A DNA stretch of 64,000 nt from Annona cherimola. Lineage: Eukaryota > Streptophyta > Magnoliopsida > Magnoliales > Annonaceae. A model generated the notes under the pieces. That model saw only the letters and a list, made by a program, of their open reading frames with translations. It was not told the origin of the DNA and did no database searches. Shown one piece after another: positions 52,901 to 64,000 of this stretch. Every line of letters starts with the position of its first letter. Within the stretch, counting starts at the first letter, position 1. Position numbers and translations under genes: made by a program. The stretch spans positions 22,239,335 to 22,303,334 of the forward strand of contig CM059977.1 in assembly GCA_030490835.1 (NCBI GenBank), written 5' to 3'.

Positions 52901-55772
52901 TTCTCTGTTCAGACTGATGCCTACTAGTCTGTCAAGGCAGATAAGCCATGTACCATCAACCATGTGTACCACTCATTCTGCAAACTGCTAAACTTAGCGG
53001 AAATAATGATTGATGAAAAGGTGCATGCTGAGTGCTATGAAGCAAATCATTTCTCTGTTGGGAATCTGATGTCGATTTTCATCTAGAGCATTTTATAATA
53101 CAATTTTCTTTATTCTGGAGCCATCCTTTTCGTTTCCACTTAATTATGTGGTGTGGGAAACAAAAACGAAATACTTGCTAAACTCTCCTTGGTACTGGAA
53201 TCTGTAAGTCTTTTCAGAATTTAATCTGTTTGGAATTGTATGGTTTTATGTCAAGTGACTACTTGTTAATCTTAGTATCTGCTGTTATTTGTTAAAAAAA
53301 CCCTTAATGTATACATTTAAGACTTTAAAGGTCTTTTGGGGATGGTAATAGCTTTGCTTTGGCAGTTCTATTGATTGCAGATACTTCGACTTTGGAAATG
53401 GTACTTGTCCATTTGGATCCAGTTGTTTCTACAAGGTACTTTGTTATCTGACAATATTCTTGCTTTTAGCTTTTTGTGGTTGCGTTTATTTTCAATTTGT
53501 TGTGAAAGGATGTTTGGATCTTCCAGGCTGCATATTCTGTTGGTTTAGCATATTAAATGTTTTATAACATTTTGTACTGAAAGTGCTGATGTGGGGTGGC
53601 CCAGTGTTTGCCATCTCGATAATATCTTTTTTCCAGGTCTGATAAAAAGGTAAAGGGAAAAAAAATATCCGTGGATTTCTCATAGTTTTGATACGATCGA
53701 TGGATGAAATCAATTTTATCAGATATTATCTGCAAAATTGATTCTATCGGGCAGAAATTGAGGGATGTGGGCAATTTGGGGTCCCAACAGAGAACAGAGC
53801 CTGAGCCAATGGGTTTTTTGTTGTTTTGGTGGGGTTGGTTTTGGGAAAAAGATGTTGGGTGATGTGGTGCTCCGTTAGTGCACAGCGATCCATATATATG
53901 AAGTTACTATTTTGATAAAATTATTTAACTGTTGGCTGTTCTAATTGACATGTCAAACATAAATAACTTTTACTTAAATTTTATAGTTTATATTTATGAA
54001 ATTATGCAATAAAAAATTCCATTTACTTGAAACAACTAATCCAAAAAGACCCCTATGTTCTTAAGTGAGTAAATTGGCTTTTTACTACATGTTATAAAAT
54101 TTTGACTTGTATTTTATATAAAACTATAAAATAAAATAATTTTTATAAATTTTTTTTTTGCTTGAAAAGATGAATACAATACTACTTATTTTGTTTGTAT
54201 AATTTTGAATTTTGTATGACATTTCATATATCTAATTTTGAATCTTTTAAAATTATATTTTATAAAATTATGCTTTTAAGTGGGCTAATATCTATTAGTT
54301 GGTTTTGTAATTTCTAAAAATTTTTATTATATTAAATTTATAGATTAATTGAAAATATAATATATTATATAATAGTCTCATATATTTTTATTATACTATA
54401 TTTATTTATTAATTCAAGAGAGATGATATATGATATAAAACATTGAGTTACACCATGTTCATGTCTATGTCTCACTCAATAATAGTTTTCTGTGCACATT
54501 TTTTATGTTGTAATCATGTTTTTGAAATCTTTTATGTTTTTTAATATTTTTTTATTTTTTAAAAATTTTAGTTTACTGCTAAATTTCTTCAATAGAATCT
54601 TTCGATGATATCTCTGATAAAATAATTTTATTATTATTATTTTTTAAATGCAATCGATAAATTGAATTTTACTGATAAGGCAAACACTGGAGTGGCCCGC
54701 ATCATTCAAGATTTCAAGGTGCATGCCAACATCTCTTGCCAGGTTTTACAGCCTGATCTGACTGGAGAGAGAAGCATTGACTTGCCTTTGTACCTTTTCA
54801 GGCTTGAATTGTTTTGGTCGTTTTTCAACTGTGAGGGTATTTAGTAGTAATTTTACAACTGAAATGCCTAATCGAAGTACCTTAAGATTTCAAATTTCAA
54901 GTTGAATGGCTATGTTCTCTGATATTCTTTCTCGCTGGACTTCTGAATTTCAGTAAACTGTTATTTGGATATAGGGTGTGTTAATCCCTGGGTATTCCTG
55001 TACACTGATTCCTATGCTGACCAAAAGATGAGCATTGTGATACTCTTCAATTTACATGCCTACTAGGATTACATTCATCAAAAGATGGGTACTGATTTCC
55101 TAAAGAATGGAGTTCATGACAGTACCCATAACCAGTTTGGTACATCTTGTCTTCATATATTGACTCAAGATGTTTTAGAGCCTAAACTAAAGTCATCTTT
55201 TCATATAGGTAGTTAGCAAAAAGCCTGTAGATCACCTGGGAAGTGAGAACCAAAAAATGCTGGCATTTTCTTGCATGGTAATTGAAATGTTTAATCATCC
55301 GAATCACTTTAATCCGAGCAGCCCTTGGATGCAATTGAATTGTTCTCAAATTGCTGGTGTATTCATGTATTTGAATTTTCCAGTGATTCCAACTCTATCA
55401 TCTTCCACCGATTGTATCCTTGTTAAGGTTCATAGCACCTTTGTTTCAGAACGCACTTCCTGTTTTATTGCTGTCAATCTTTTTAACACCTCGCCCATGT
55501 CCCGGACTTATAATGTCACTCCTTTTGTCATTTCAGCATGCATACCGTGACGGCCGCTTGGAAGAAGTAAAGCTTCGGCATCTTGGTGCTGAAGATGGAA
55601 ACACTGTGATTGCGAAGGATGTCAGGTTCATTTGCTGCTATGATCTAGGCTTCTTTGGTGTTCGAGTGCTGCAATGTCTGGTGGAGCAGCACTTTTTTCA
55701 TTGCATTTGTTTCTTACATGGAATTTTGGTTATTTCAGGCTTTCAGACTTCTTTAATAGGTTGAATTTATAA
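49924..55772 (+). CDS. MKRN: Makorin-type E3 ubiquitin ligase
   Basis: Six exons: 49924-49934, 51252-51339, 51438-52231, 53366-53435, 55537-55625 and 55739-55772. They join in phase to 361 aa. In order: two CCCH zinc fingers (C7-C15-C21-H25 and C35-C43-C49-H53), a Ser-rich linker, a third CCCH (C146, C154, C160, H164), the makorin-specific Cys/His block (C168...[11 protein letters not shown]), a C3HC4 RING (C209 to C266, with CDHPFCISC), and a fourth CCCH (C302-C312-C318-H322). It ends ...[10 protein letters not shown]. This order is diagnostic for plant makorins, RING E3 ligases with RNA-binding-type zinc fingers; in plants they are linked to seed germination and development (family knowledge). 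The first coding exon is only 11 bases (MSR plus two bases), placed by splice phase and by the family's MS-[x]-R-VLCKFF start. Intron 3 has a 66-bp tandem repeat; introns 1 and 4 are long. Confidence 0.95.
50196..50236. repeat. C-run/A-run homopolymer block in makorin intron 1
   Basis: A run of C (broken by single T) flows directly into about 14 A. Homopolymers of this kind are prone to sequencing and replication slippage. Confidence 0.85.
52266..52525 (+). repeat. Four-unit 66-bp tandem repeat in makorin intron 3
   Basis: The word gttcttgcc recurs at 52,281, 52,347, 52,413 and 52,479, exactly 66 bases apart, in units ending gatttatgctttttc. The array starts about 35 bases after the intron's 5' splice site. 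Units differ by a few substitutions. Confidence 0.92.
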
Positions 55773-57746
55773 TGGGCGAACTAAGCTTGTTAAAACAGCT
55801 TAAAAGTAAGTTCAAAGCGTCACCCCTTTTTACAAATTACAAGCTAATATAGTTTGTATTATGTTTCAGTACCTGACTCCTTGCAATGCTATTTAACGTC
55901 CCAGGATTTTGTTGGCATGATGTTTTGTCATGCCCCACACTTGACACAGCACGTTTTGAACATGGCTATGATTTGGCATCATATGCTGCATCTATTATGC
56001 TGGAATAAATAATTGTATGATTGATATGGGGCTGGAAATGTTACAGCATGTACAGGACTGATGTGAATGGAAGTAGCCCATTTTGGGTATGTAAATGGGT
56101 GAGTCATACTGTTCTCATGATTCTTGTCCACCCAGAGGTTGTTTGTCAATTAGATATTCTTTTGGGAAACTTAAGCATGCTTTAGGCAGGCCCTTACCTG
56201 TAGAAAAGAATTTGTGGTCATTTCTTCCAGATTTTGTTCACCATCTGTGACTGAATTGAATGATTATTTTGTTAGAGGCAGGAGGCTGTCTTTATCTCTC
56301 TGTATTTGAGTCTTGACGAGCATGTCATAACCGATCATTTAGCAGCTCACACGGTCCCACATAATTTTGTTCATCAAGTGCCTAAACATGCGGAAGTGCC
56401 CATGGAAGCATGGAAGGTCTTTATTTGTGTAGCAGATGCATCTTAGCCATAAATTTCATATCATTTTTCTAATCCTAACAGATTACACTTCCTGTAGGAC
56501 CTATATTGGAATCAGAAAAATAGATCTGCCATCTCAAGTGCCGAGAATCTGCTTGTTTGCCCTCTCGTGTTGTGCTTGCATTTAAAGGTAACATACTTGA
56601 GGCTTTTGGTTTCTACTTTTTGTTTCAGGCCCCTTCTTGTAGTGTGATCAGAATGCTCATTACAATTGTTTTGTGGTGGAACCTGATGCAATATTCAGCT
56701 TTGAGGTTATTAATTAGCTTGGTTAAAATGCTAACTTTATGTGCAAGCTAGAATTTGGTTTGCCTATGATGTATGTAACTTAGTTGACTGCTGCAAGCTG
56801 CGATTGGGTTGGATGGGACCTATTTAACCTTGTTGATTGCTATCCTGTTTCTGAATTTGTCTGCCATGTAAGTTCACGGAGGTTAAGAAGTCAGTGGTTT
56901 AGATGTGGTCGTGCCTCTGATGAGTGTTTTTTCCCTCTGGATAGAAAGATCACATTCCAGGATTTGGCTTTTTCCTAACTTTAAATTAATTAGCTATTTT
57001 CAGCCCATTAATCATTTTTGCCTATCTTTGTTTTTTTTTAAATACGAAAATCATATTCGAGGAAATTTTCATGCGGTTCTCTCTTACTTTTTATTTCATC
57101 GACTTATTCCAGTCGTCGTTCTCACCCATCCTTTGTGCTTCATCTGATGCAGAGTAGCTTGCTGGGGGCTAAAAAAAAGTGGAGAGTCATACGATTTTCT
57201 TGGAATAATCCTCTACTTTGGTTAATATGTGCAATAAAAAAGGAAGTAACTTTGGTTGAAGCAGCTTGAATGTTTGAGACCCTTCACCAGCAATTATCCT
57301 ATTAAGTTTTTCTCAGTGCTCCCCTTGCATCTCTTATGCTGCACATGTTGGGAAATGCATCGAGAATAATCGTTATCACGATATAGTTTTTTTTTTTTTT
57401 TTTTTTTTTCTCTTTTATCGACAATGTACTTCTGCTTTTTGTTATATGTTGGATCGGTATTTGTGGGAATGAGAGTCAAAAGACTTTCTGAAGAACAAAT
57501 GAGGGTCAAAATTGTTGTTTATGGCCGCAGGCTAGCGGTTGGAAATATCGTGTATACTTACACCTTTTCAAGGAAAATGTGTTCCTTTCTTTGCACTTCG
57601 TCATGCATTTTCTAAGATCCAGTTTGGGGGCTTCTCATCTCTGTCAATATAGATACGGTGGAGGATGTGATTTCGGCTCTTCGAGATAGTAGGAAATATT
57701 TTTTTTTCACTCGTTTTTCATTCTTTAATATTGTTTTGTTCACGAG
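55773..57746. other. Intergenic region downstream of makorin
   Basis: The first part is probably the 3' untranslated region of makorin. No second gene is recognised. A 23-base T run ends near 57,409. Base composition to about 57,150 is less AT-rich than typical repeats here, so an unannotated transcript or long 3' extension is possible but not shown. Confidence 0.35.
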
Positions 57747-58137
57747 GGTGTGTTTGGAAAATGATAAAATTCTTAGATAAAAAATTTTAGTGACATGACA
57801 ATTGTTAAGAGTGAAAAATTTCAGATTGAGGTTGTGTTTGGCAAATTGAAAAAGTTGTCAAGTTAAAACTTTTTAATCTAAAACTTTTCACTTTCCATAA
57901 TTACTCTTTTTTAATTATTTTTTACACATTTTCTATACAACAACCCTATTTTGCAATCATTTCTACACAACTATCAATACAACTAACTTATTTATTTTAA
58001 ATTTATTATCTTTATTTCTCATCATTACCCCTACAATATCATATTATTTGACAATTTTTATTCTTCAAAAGTTTTTATCAAAAGTTTTATTCATTACCGA
58101 ACACACCCTGAAAAACTCTAAATGTTAAACAAATATG
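57747..58137. mobile_element. Nested Tourist-like MITEs (family A)
   Basis: A complete inner copy (57,830-58,108; gttgtgtttggc ... gaacacaccc) is flanked by TGA on both sides. It sits inside a shorter deleted copy whose left end gggtgtgtttgg begins at 57,747. Inner and outer copies are in opposite orientation. Confidence 0.75.
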
Positions 58138-58157
58138 TGTATAATCTCCTTGTTTTA

Positions 58158-58430
58158 GGAGTGTTTGGGAAACTAAAAATTTTTTGTATTTAAAATTTTT
58201 CAATATAAAATTTTTCATTTTTTACAATTATCATATCTTTTAATCATTTTTTTTACATCTTTCTATATAACTATTTTACTGTTTAATTATTTATTCACAA
58301 TTATTTATACAATTAATTTATTTATTTTAATTTTATTCTCTTTACTCATCATTACTCATATGGTATTATATTATTGTTTATTAATTTAAAAATTTTTACA
58401 TGAAAAGTTTTATTACTTTTCAAATACACT
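58158..58430 (-). mobile_element. Tourist-like MITE (family A), diverged
   Basis: Ends ggagtgtttggg and caaatacactt. The interior words caattatttatacaattaat and attttaattttattctcttt match the family in the reverse orientation. No exact target duplication. Confidence 0.55.
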
Positions 58431-60063
58431 TTTGGAATTAATAAGTTTTTGGAATTAGTAAGTGTGATGTGTTCTATTTTATTGGTCCATCAACTTCTAT
58501 TGGGGCTTAACCGCGACTCCAAACCATGATATGAGATTTTCGAGTTGGGTTTGCTTCTATTAGCAATGTCAATATGTCACCATTAAAATTAGTGGTTCTT
58601 TACGTATCACCAAGAAAGTGAAGCGCATTTCATCAAAAAAAAGAAAAAAGAAAAAAAAGAAAGTGAAGCGCAACGATTCATTTGGTCAACTTAATAATGT
58701 GTTTTCTAGTCATTGGACTTATCGTCAGTCCTGCTTATGCAAGCGATAACAGCAAAATGCATTGGAATTCCGTACTCAAACGTAGTTTTTTTTTATTGTA
58801 CTCATAAACATAAATTTTGAAAGCACTTTTTGACAACGTTTGTTGAGAATGTTTGGCCTGGCGTTTCATTACGGTAATGTCATTCATAGCATGTTTAGAT
58901 TTTTTGAGCATGTTTGGCCTGGAGTTTTTTATGACTCGTTAACTAAGGAAAATTGAGCAGAATTGATAAGTTTGACCAAACATTCGCAAGTCTAAAATTT
59001 TAAAGCTTTTCATTGACAAAAAAAGAAAAGAAAAAAAAAGAGAGCTAAACAGATCTTAAGTTATCCACTATGCCGCCAAATAGAGCCTTACTCTGGTATA
59101 ACTTCAGAAAATTAGATTACTTTCAATTTGAAACCTTACTTGTATTTGATCCGTTAGGCTATAGTATCATTCCATCGCACTTGATTTGACGTGATCAGCT
59201 TTCCTAGTCCCTCAAATTTTTTTCTATTTTTTGTCATTTTTCATATAGTTTCTTATTTTTAAATACGTTATAATCTAAAATTTCCATTTTCAACACTACT
59301 TTTTCTACATTTCAAATATAATTATCTAATTATATTGGATGATTTTAGATAGCTGTCATTGTTTTTTCTTTTTTGATAAATTCTAAATACGATAACAACT
59401 TATACACTTATTTACAGTTATGACCACACATTTATAAAAATGGTATATATGATTACATATTTTAACTCTGAATTTCAAATATGACGAAACAGTTAAATTC
59501 AATTAGACAATGGGGTGAAATTTTTTAAATGATAAAATTGTCCTTATCATTTTTAAAGGGAGAATGTGTACACACTGGAGTTGCTAATTGGAGTTGCTAA
59601 GTCTATTTTTATTTTATTTTTATACTTTTTATAATGTCTAACTAGAGTAGCTTGTTTAAATTTTTACTCTTGTAATTTCACATCACTTTTAATCAACAGT
59701 TTTACTAGCATTGTCATATTTGGAATTAAAGGTAAGATATGTAGCCATCTGTGCTATTTTTATGAATATATAATTATATCTGTAAATAGAAGTTGTAATC
59801 GTGTTTGTAATTAACTCCACTGATTCTTCCTCTTCTTTCTCCGTAGATTTGTCCATGGACCATATCAGCTAACAGTGAAGGAGAATGCATCATGTTTCTT
59901 ATGATTAACAACAAATAACAACCATGCTGAGACATCAAAGACATCTAATCATCGAGAAGGCAACGAGGGCTTGATTGGTAGATTTGATTTATATGTAATC
60001 AAATTGTAACGGAATGAAAATGGAAAATTACAAACAAAACGTCTTTCCTAGCAATTCCTTCAT
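58431..60063. other. Intergenic region downstream of the carboxylesterase
   Basis: No gene. 58,855-59,090 contains repeated gtttggcctgg(c/a)gttt words and a rightward partner ttgaccaaacatt / gccaaatagagcc, possibly a further decayed Tourist-type MITE. The last 100-200 bases may be 3' untranslated sequence of the carboxylesterase. Confidence 0.35.
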
Positions 60064-61149
60064 TCAAAGCGAACCAGTTCCTTTCTGCCCAATGCTGAGG
60101 AAGTCCACCAGCCGCTGCATCAGCTTCCGGGCGTTCTCGGAGTCAGGATGGGTGAGGTGGAAGACATGCTTCTCCCCTTCCATCTCAAACACCTCCGCTC
60201 TCCCCTTCCATCCGCTAGACGTCAGCGCCCGGTAATACGCCCAGTCCTCCGCTCTCAGAAAATCCCTCCCGCCGATGCACACCAGCACCCTCTCGCACCC
60301 CATCCCTCCCAATCCCTCCGCCCCTGCCGCCGTCGGGTTGATGAACGGGCTGTCGAACCCCTCCGTGCAACTCCCCGGGCACGCCAGCTTCCACATCGTC
60401 TGCAGCGTTCTCTGCGACGCCCCGTTCGTGACCGCCGAAACAGCCTTCTCGCTGAAGAAGTACGGATTTATCATAATCGTGCCGTCGATCTTGACCCCGT
60501 TCCCCAGCTCTTCCCGCCCCGCCCTCAGCGAAACGCTGTGGGCGATGTTGCCTCCGGCGCTGTCCCCCGCGACGGTGATCCGGGCCAGATCTCCGTGGTC
60601 TCGAAGCCACGCCCCGGGGCCGCTGCCGCCCGCGGCATGCGAGGCCGTCCATTGCAGCGCCGTCCAGGAGTCGTCGAAGGCCGCTGGGAGAGGGTCCTCC
60701 GGGCATCTCCGGTAGTGGACGGAGACGGCGACTACGTTGGCCTTGGAGACGAGGGAATTGAGGTAGGAGTGGTATTTGCGGGAGAAGGGAGAGTCGACGA
60801 TGAAAGCGCCGCCGTGGAAATAAACGAGGACGGGAAGCTTTTGGTTGGGATTATCAGCGGGGAGTTTGGGGAGGTAGAGACGGACGGGCACGGCAGGAGC
60901 GCCCGACGACGACTGGGGTAGTTGAATCTCTACGTCTTTGGAGGATACGCCGGTGGTTTGATCGACGGACGGGGGCACGAAGTCGGTGCCTTGAAGGCGC
61001 TCGACGGTGCCATTTGCGAAGAGGCGGAGATAGGGAGGGAAGTTGACGGCGAGCTCTTTCGTGGGAGTGTTTGGGAGATCGGTCAGAGCAAGGAAACGGA
61101 TGGGAAGCAAAAGCAGAAGGGTAGGGAGAAAGGGATGAGAGATGTCCAT
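60064..61149 (-). CDS. Plant carboxylesterase (CXE, class I; CXE12/13 or hydroxyisoflavanone-dehydratase-like)
   Basis: Single exon, 361 aa. An alpha/beta-hydrolase with the oxyanion-hole motif HGGAF (112-116), the nucleophile elbow GDSAGGNIAH with S197, acid D296 (GGRDFL) and H328 (GEKHVFHL), so the catalytic triad is intact. Other family blocks: VSVHYRRCPEDPLPAAFDDS and INPYFFS. Relatives hydrolyse small esters or, with Thr in the oxyanion region, dehydrate isoflavanones; the exact substrate cannot be read from sequence. It is not a GID1 gibberellin receptor, because the catalytic His is present. Unusual for the clade is a hydrophobic N-terminus (residues 6-22, LLLLLP), which looks like a signal peptide, and HGGAF where HGGGF is usual. 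Most relatives are cytosolic. The coding sequence is very GC-rich. The start is the first ATG and is supported by the hydrophobic segment immediately after it. Confidence 0.92.
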   Translation of the reverse strand: MDISHPFLPTLLLLLPIRFLALTDLPNTPTKELAVNFPPYLRLFANGTVERLQGTDFVPPSVDQTTGVSSKDVEIQLPQSSSGAPAVPVRLYLPKLPADNPNQKLPVLVYFHGGAFIVDSPFSRKYHSYLNSLVSKANVVAVSVHYRRCPEDPLPAAFDDSWTALQWTASHAAGGSGPGAWLRDHGDLARITVAGDSAGGNIAHSVSLRAGREELGNGVKIDGTIMINPYFFSEKAVSAVTNGASQRTLQTMWKLACPGSCTEGFDSPFINPTAAGAEGLGGMGCERVLVCIGGRDFLRAEDWAYYRALTSSGWKGRAEVFEMEGEKHVFHLTHPDSENARKLMQRLVDFLSIGQKGTGSL

Positions 61150-61596
61150 GGCTCTGCTACCGTGCTACGTCGACCTTACACCTGAAGGACAATGCGGGTA
61201 CAGAAATTCAAATGCAGGTGAACTGCGACGGGAAAAATCGAAAATTCGAGGTGAGATTAGAACAGCATACATTTTTGCGCCTCACGTATGTTTTATTCCT
61301 TAACTTAGAGGTTTTGACCTCTTCTTTCAGAGAAGCAGATTTGTATTTCTGACTAATGTTCACTCGTGTTTTCCGTTTTTGAGGGTGCTGAAAAAAGGCG
61401 CGGAGAATTCGTGACAAACATGCATCAGATGTTAATGTGTTATGCAAGGCAGCATTGCCCTCTTCGTTTCTTCTTCAAGAGATTGAATACACTTGGTTTG
61501 GATTTGAAGTTGGATATTCAATTAAAATCACAGGTGAGGTTGAGGATTACGCCGTGTGTAACTAACATTCGCGCTTCATCTAATGTTAGCGTTGGA
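61150..61596. other. 5' flank of the carboxylesterase
   Basis: Includes the promoter side of the carboxylesterase (to its right on this strand). Short open frames on both strands match nothing known. Confidence 0.35.
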
Positions 61597-61898
61597 GGGA
61601 CTGTTTGGTTGAGCACAAAAATAATGCCTCGGAACACTGAGGGTGTGGACAGGAAGTGCTGCAAGTTTGGAAGAAAAATTATTTATGTAAAAGTTTTTAA
61701 AATAATAAAAATTAATGTGATATAAGAAGAGTAATGAAAATAAATAAAGAAAATAAAATTAAAATATATAAATTAGTTATATGTACAGTTATGTAAAAAT
61801 AATTGAAAAGTAGAACAGTTTTAAAAAGACAAGAGGAAATAATTGAAAAATAAAATATTTTAAATTAAAATTTTTTTTTATCTTCGGACAAACACTCT
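61597..61898 (+). mobile_element. Tourist-like MITE (family A), diverged
   Basis: Ends gggactgtttgg and cggacaaacactct. The interior words ttaaaatatataaattagttatatg and aaataattgaaaagtagaac match the family. About 450 bp upstream of the carboxylesterase start. Confidence 0.6.
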
Positions 61899-62138
61899 AA
61901 AGCATGATGCTGTAAGGATAGAATGGAAAGGCAAAAATAAGAACAATGAAAATCATTTAAGAAAACCGTCTTCTCAATTTGCTGAAAGCACAACACGTAC
62001 TTTCCTGATTGCCTCTATCCCGGCATTGGATGGGTCGTGAACGGAATTTACCATTTCTGAAAAAAAAAAAAAAAAAACTTTGTTAATTTTCAACACAAAT
62101 CTCAATTTTTTTTCATAACAACTTTACTTTTCTAATCT

Positions 62139-62298
62139 CAATATAATTTCTCGACATCACAACTCATTTAATTTCCTTGTCTTATTTCATCACATCCCAT
62201 CATTAGATGATCCTATCTTGATATAATTTCTCAACATCACAACTCATTTAATTTCCTTATCTTATTTCATCACATCCCATCATTAGATGATCCTAAGT
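62139..62298. repeat. 80-bp tandem duplication
   Basis: Two head-to-tail copies of a unit running atataatttctc(g/a)acatcac ... cattagatgatccta, starting at 62,141 and 62,221, with two or three differences. Confidence 0.9.
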
Positions 62299-62957
62299 AT
62301 CAACACTCAACGGGCTGTCGAGGGCTGTGGAAGTGGGGCAAGATGTGATGCGATTATAAGATTAAATAAAAGAACCATTATTATGTATTAGACTGTAGAA
62401 AATTCTAAAGAAAATGAAAAAAATAATATTGAAAATTAAAAGATAAAGTCTTATGTATTGAAAATAAAAAATAATAATAAATTCACTATAGTTCTTGTTG
62501 CATTCTTGTCTGATCTACTCATCTTGAACAGGCTAGGAATTGGGCGAACTGTCGCGAGCAGTTATGGCTTAGATCGAAGGCTTATACATGAGCTTGGTGC
62601 TTCCCTCTTGCCTGTCTCGAACCATTAAATTGCTCGTAATCAACCGAAAAAAGGACAAGTGAAATTGTGAATAGCATGTGATTTGATGTTAATCCTCGAG
62701 CGAATAAAAGAATTAAGATAGGTGTCCGTAACCAAATATCTAAAAGTGAAAAAAAAAACTTGCCTATTTTTCATGCTTTTACGTGCACCTTTTAATATAA
62801 TTTCATATTTTAACTATGTAACTATCGGTAGTTTTGTCAGTGGTTAACCATAGCATCATCTAGTAATATGAGGGAACTCATAGTATGTGCATTGAGGGTG
62901 TATTTCACCCATTTTTTAAAATTTTTTTAAAACATTTTGCATGGAACTGTAGATATA
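62299..62957. other. AT-rich spacer, nothing recognised
   Basis: A patch at 62,510-62,650 is less AT-biased but shows no coding frame of any length or RNA structure I recognise. Confidence 0.35.
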
Positions 62958-63236
62958 GTGTGTGTTTGGGAATGATAAAACTTTTAATGAAAAGTTCTAG
63001 AGAATAAAAATTATTAAATGATATGCTATGATAAAGGTATTGATGAGAAGTAAATAATATAAAGTTAAAATAAATAGGTTAGTTGTCTGGGTACTTGTGG
63101 AGAAATGATTGAAAAATAAGATAGTTGTATAGGAAAATATGAAAAATGATTAAAAAATATCGCAGTTGTGGAGAGTGAAAAATTTTAATTTGAAAAGTTT
63201 TAACTTGACATTTTTCACTCATTGTCAAATACACCC
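62958..63236 (+). mobile_element. Tourist-like MITE (family A), 279 bp
   Basis: Ends gtgtgtgtttggg and caaatacaccc with ATA on both sides (62,955-62,957 and 63,237-63,239). The interior words aataggttagttgtctgggt and tggagaaatgattgaaaaat match the family. Confidence 0.75.
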
Positions 63237-63520
63237 ATAAGTGTATTTAATATGTGTATCGATTTTTACCATTTCCGGAGACTTTTAGACTTTTTTTTTC
63301 GGATTTGTAAAAATTAATGACATTTTTAGTAATTTAAAATTACTAAAATGCCACTGATTTTTTAAAAATAAAAAAATTAAAATTCTCTAAAAATGGTAAA
63401 ATTTGATATATATATATATATTAAATACACTTAGATTAACAGCCGTGTAAAAAATGTTCAAAAAAATAAAAATAAAATGGATGCATGCACCCAAGTGCAT
63501 ACAACTGCGCCCCGTGATAT
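63237..63520. mobile_element. Fold-back element
   Basis: Arms aagtgtatttaatatgtg...tttttaccatttc and aaaatggtaaaatttgatat...attaaatacactta are inverted around an AT-rich centre, as in the 4.7- and 21.7-kb copies. It directly abuts the MITE on its left. Confidence 0.6.
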
Positions 63521-64000
63521 AACATGTGGAGTAGGTAAAGTGTTTATCTTAATGTAGTTTTTTTCATTATTATCTGAAAAATTTTAATTATTTTTCACGT
63601 CTTTATATATAATTACATTGTGCATTTTAATTTTATCTTTTCACTTATCTATAATATAGCATAATTTCTTCTTTTAAAATAAGGTTTTTTTTTTTAAATA
63701 TACTCATTACATTTGATAACAATTTCAAATATATGCTCTACGTTTTCAAAATTTTAGATATACTAACTGCATTTGAAGATAATTTCAAAAATACTCATTC
63801 CATTAAAAACCGTTTGATAATTTTTTTAAAATACCTAAAATACTCCTATTATAAAACAGGAAAAGATAAAACAAAATCGAAAGAAAAATGTAATTAGGGT
63901 AATGATAAATTGTGACATTCAAAATTTCAATTATGTCCAAAATTTGATGAGCATATTAGTAATTTCATATATAAACTAACAACATTAGCTTGCAGTTGGC
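63521..64000. other. AT-rich right edge of window
   Basis: Three loosely repeated stretches of the form atactcatt-acatttgataa-aatttcaaa between 63,697 and 63,815. No gene. Confidence 0.35.

Noticed and set aside
57640..57690. Cys/Gly-containing stretch (YGGGCDFGSSR) as a further makorin zinc-finger exon
   Set aside because: It lacks the full CCCH spacing, and makorin already closes with the conserved [10 protein letters not shown] end at 55,772.
60148..60921. 257-codon plus-strand open frame opposite the carboxylesterase
   Set aside because: It is a shadow of the GC-rich coding strand; the minus-strand frame has an intact catalytic triad.

Overview
This is a nuclear chromosome segment from a flowering plant. 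It holds seven intron-bearing or plant-type protein genes, each recognisable as a land-plant family, in an AT-rich background full of small DNA transposons. There is no sign of bacterial gene organisation. Several genes (the receptor kinase at 8.2 kb, the first exon of the trihelix/UMP-kinase gene and the carboxylesterase at 60-61 kb) are very GC-rich at codon third positions, with GC falling from 5' to 3'. That pattern fits a monocot or an early-diverging angiosperm better than a core eudicot. This placement is inference; the species cannot be fixed from the window.

Layout. 1-8.2 kb is repeat-dominated: a GA/CT-cored element, fold-back elements, a 65-bp perfect inverted repeat, and a broken reverse-transcriptase relic of an endogenous plant pararetrovirus. 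8.2-10.4 kb (+) is an LRR receptor-like kinase of the LRR-III/PXC1 type with one short intron. Convergent to it, 11.5-19.0 kb (-), is a seven-exon gene fusing a trihelix DNA-binding domain to a uridylate-kinase domain. 19.8-22.0 kb holds nested MITEs and an RTE-type LINE. 22.7-29.1 kb (-) is a four-exon BTB/NPH3 gene. 29.1-32.5 kb is MITE-rich. 32.5-38.6 kb (-) is COP9 signalosome subunit 8 in five exons, two of whose introns have GC donors. 38.7-42.1 kb is a pair of 1.1-kb direct duplicates around another GA-cored element. 42.1-42.7 kb (+) is a small two-exon gene for a cysteine-rich, CHORD-like protein of unknown function. 42.7-49.9 kb is repeats only. 49.9-55.8 kb (+) is a six-exon makorin RING E3 ligase. 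60.1-61.1 kb (-) is an intronless class-I plant carboxylesterase. The rest is AT-rich sequence with MITEs and short tandem duplications.

How the genes relate. As is normal in plants they do not form an operon. CSN8 (cullin deneddylation), makorin (RING E3) and the BTB/NPH3 protein (CUL3 adaptor type) all belong to ubiquitin-related pathways, but nothing in the sequence suggests that their proximity is functional. All exon boundaries were read from splice sites, phase arithmetic and family homology; every joined reading frame closes without a stop and gives a family-typical length (692, 570, 633, 197, 167, 361 and 361 aa).

The observations most worth following up are the trihelix-UMP kinase fusion with its altered nucleotide-binding loop, the two GC-AG introns in CSN8, the CHORD-like protein, the GA-cored transposon family, the perfect inverted repeat, and the duplicated divergent promoter region at 38.7-42.1 kb.
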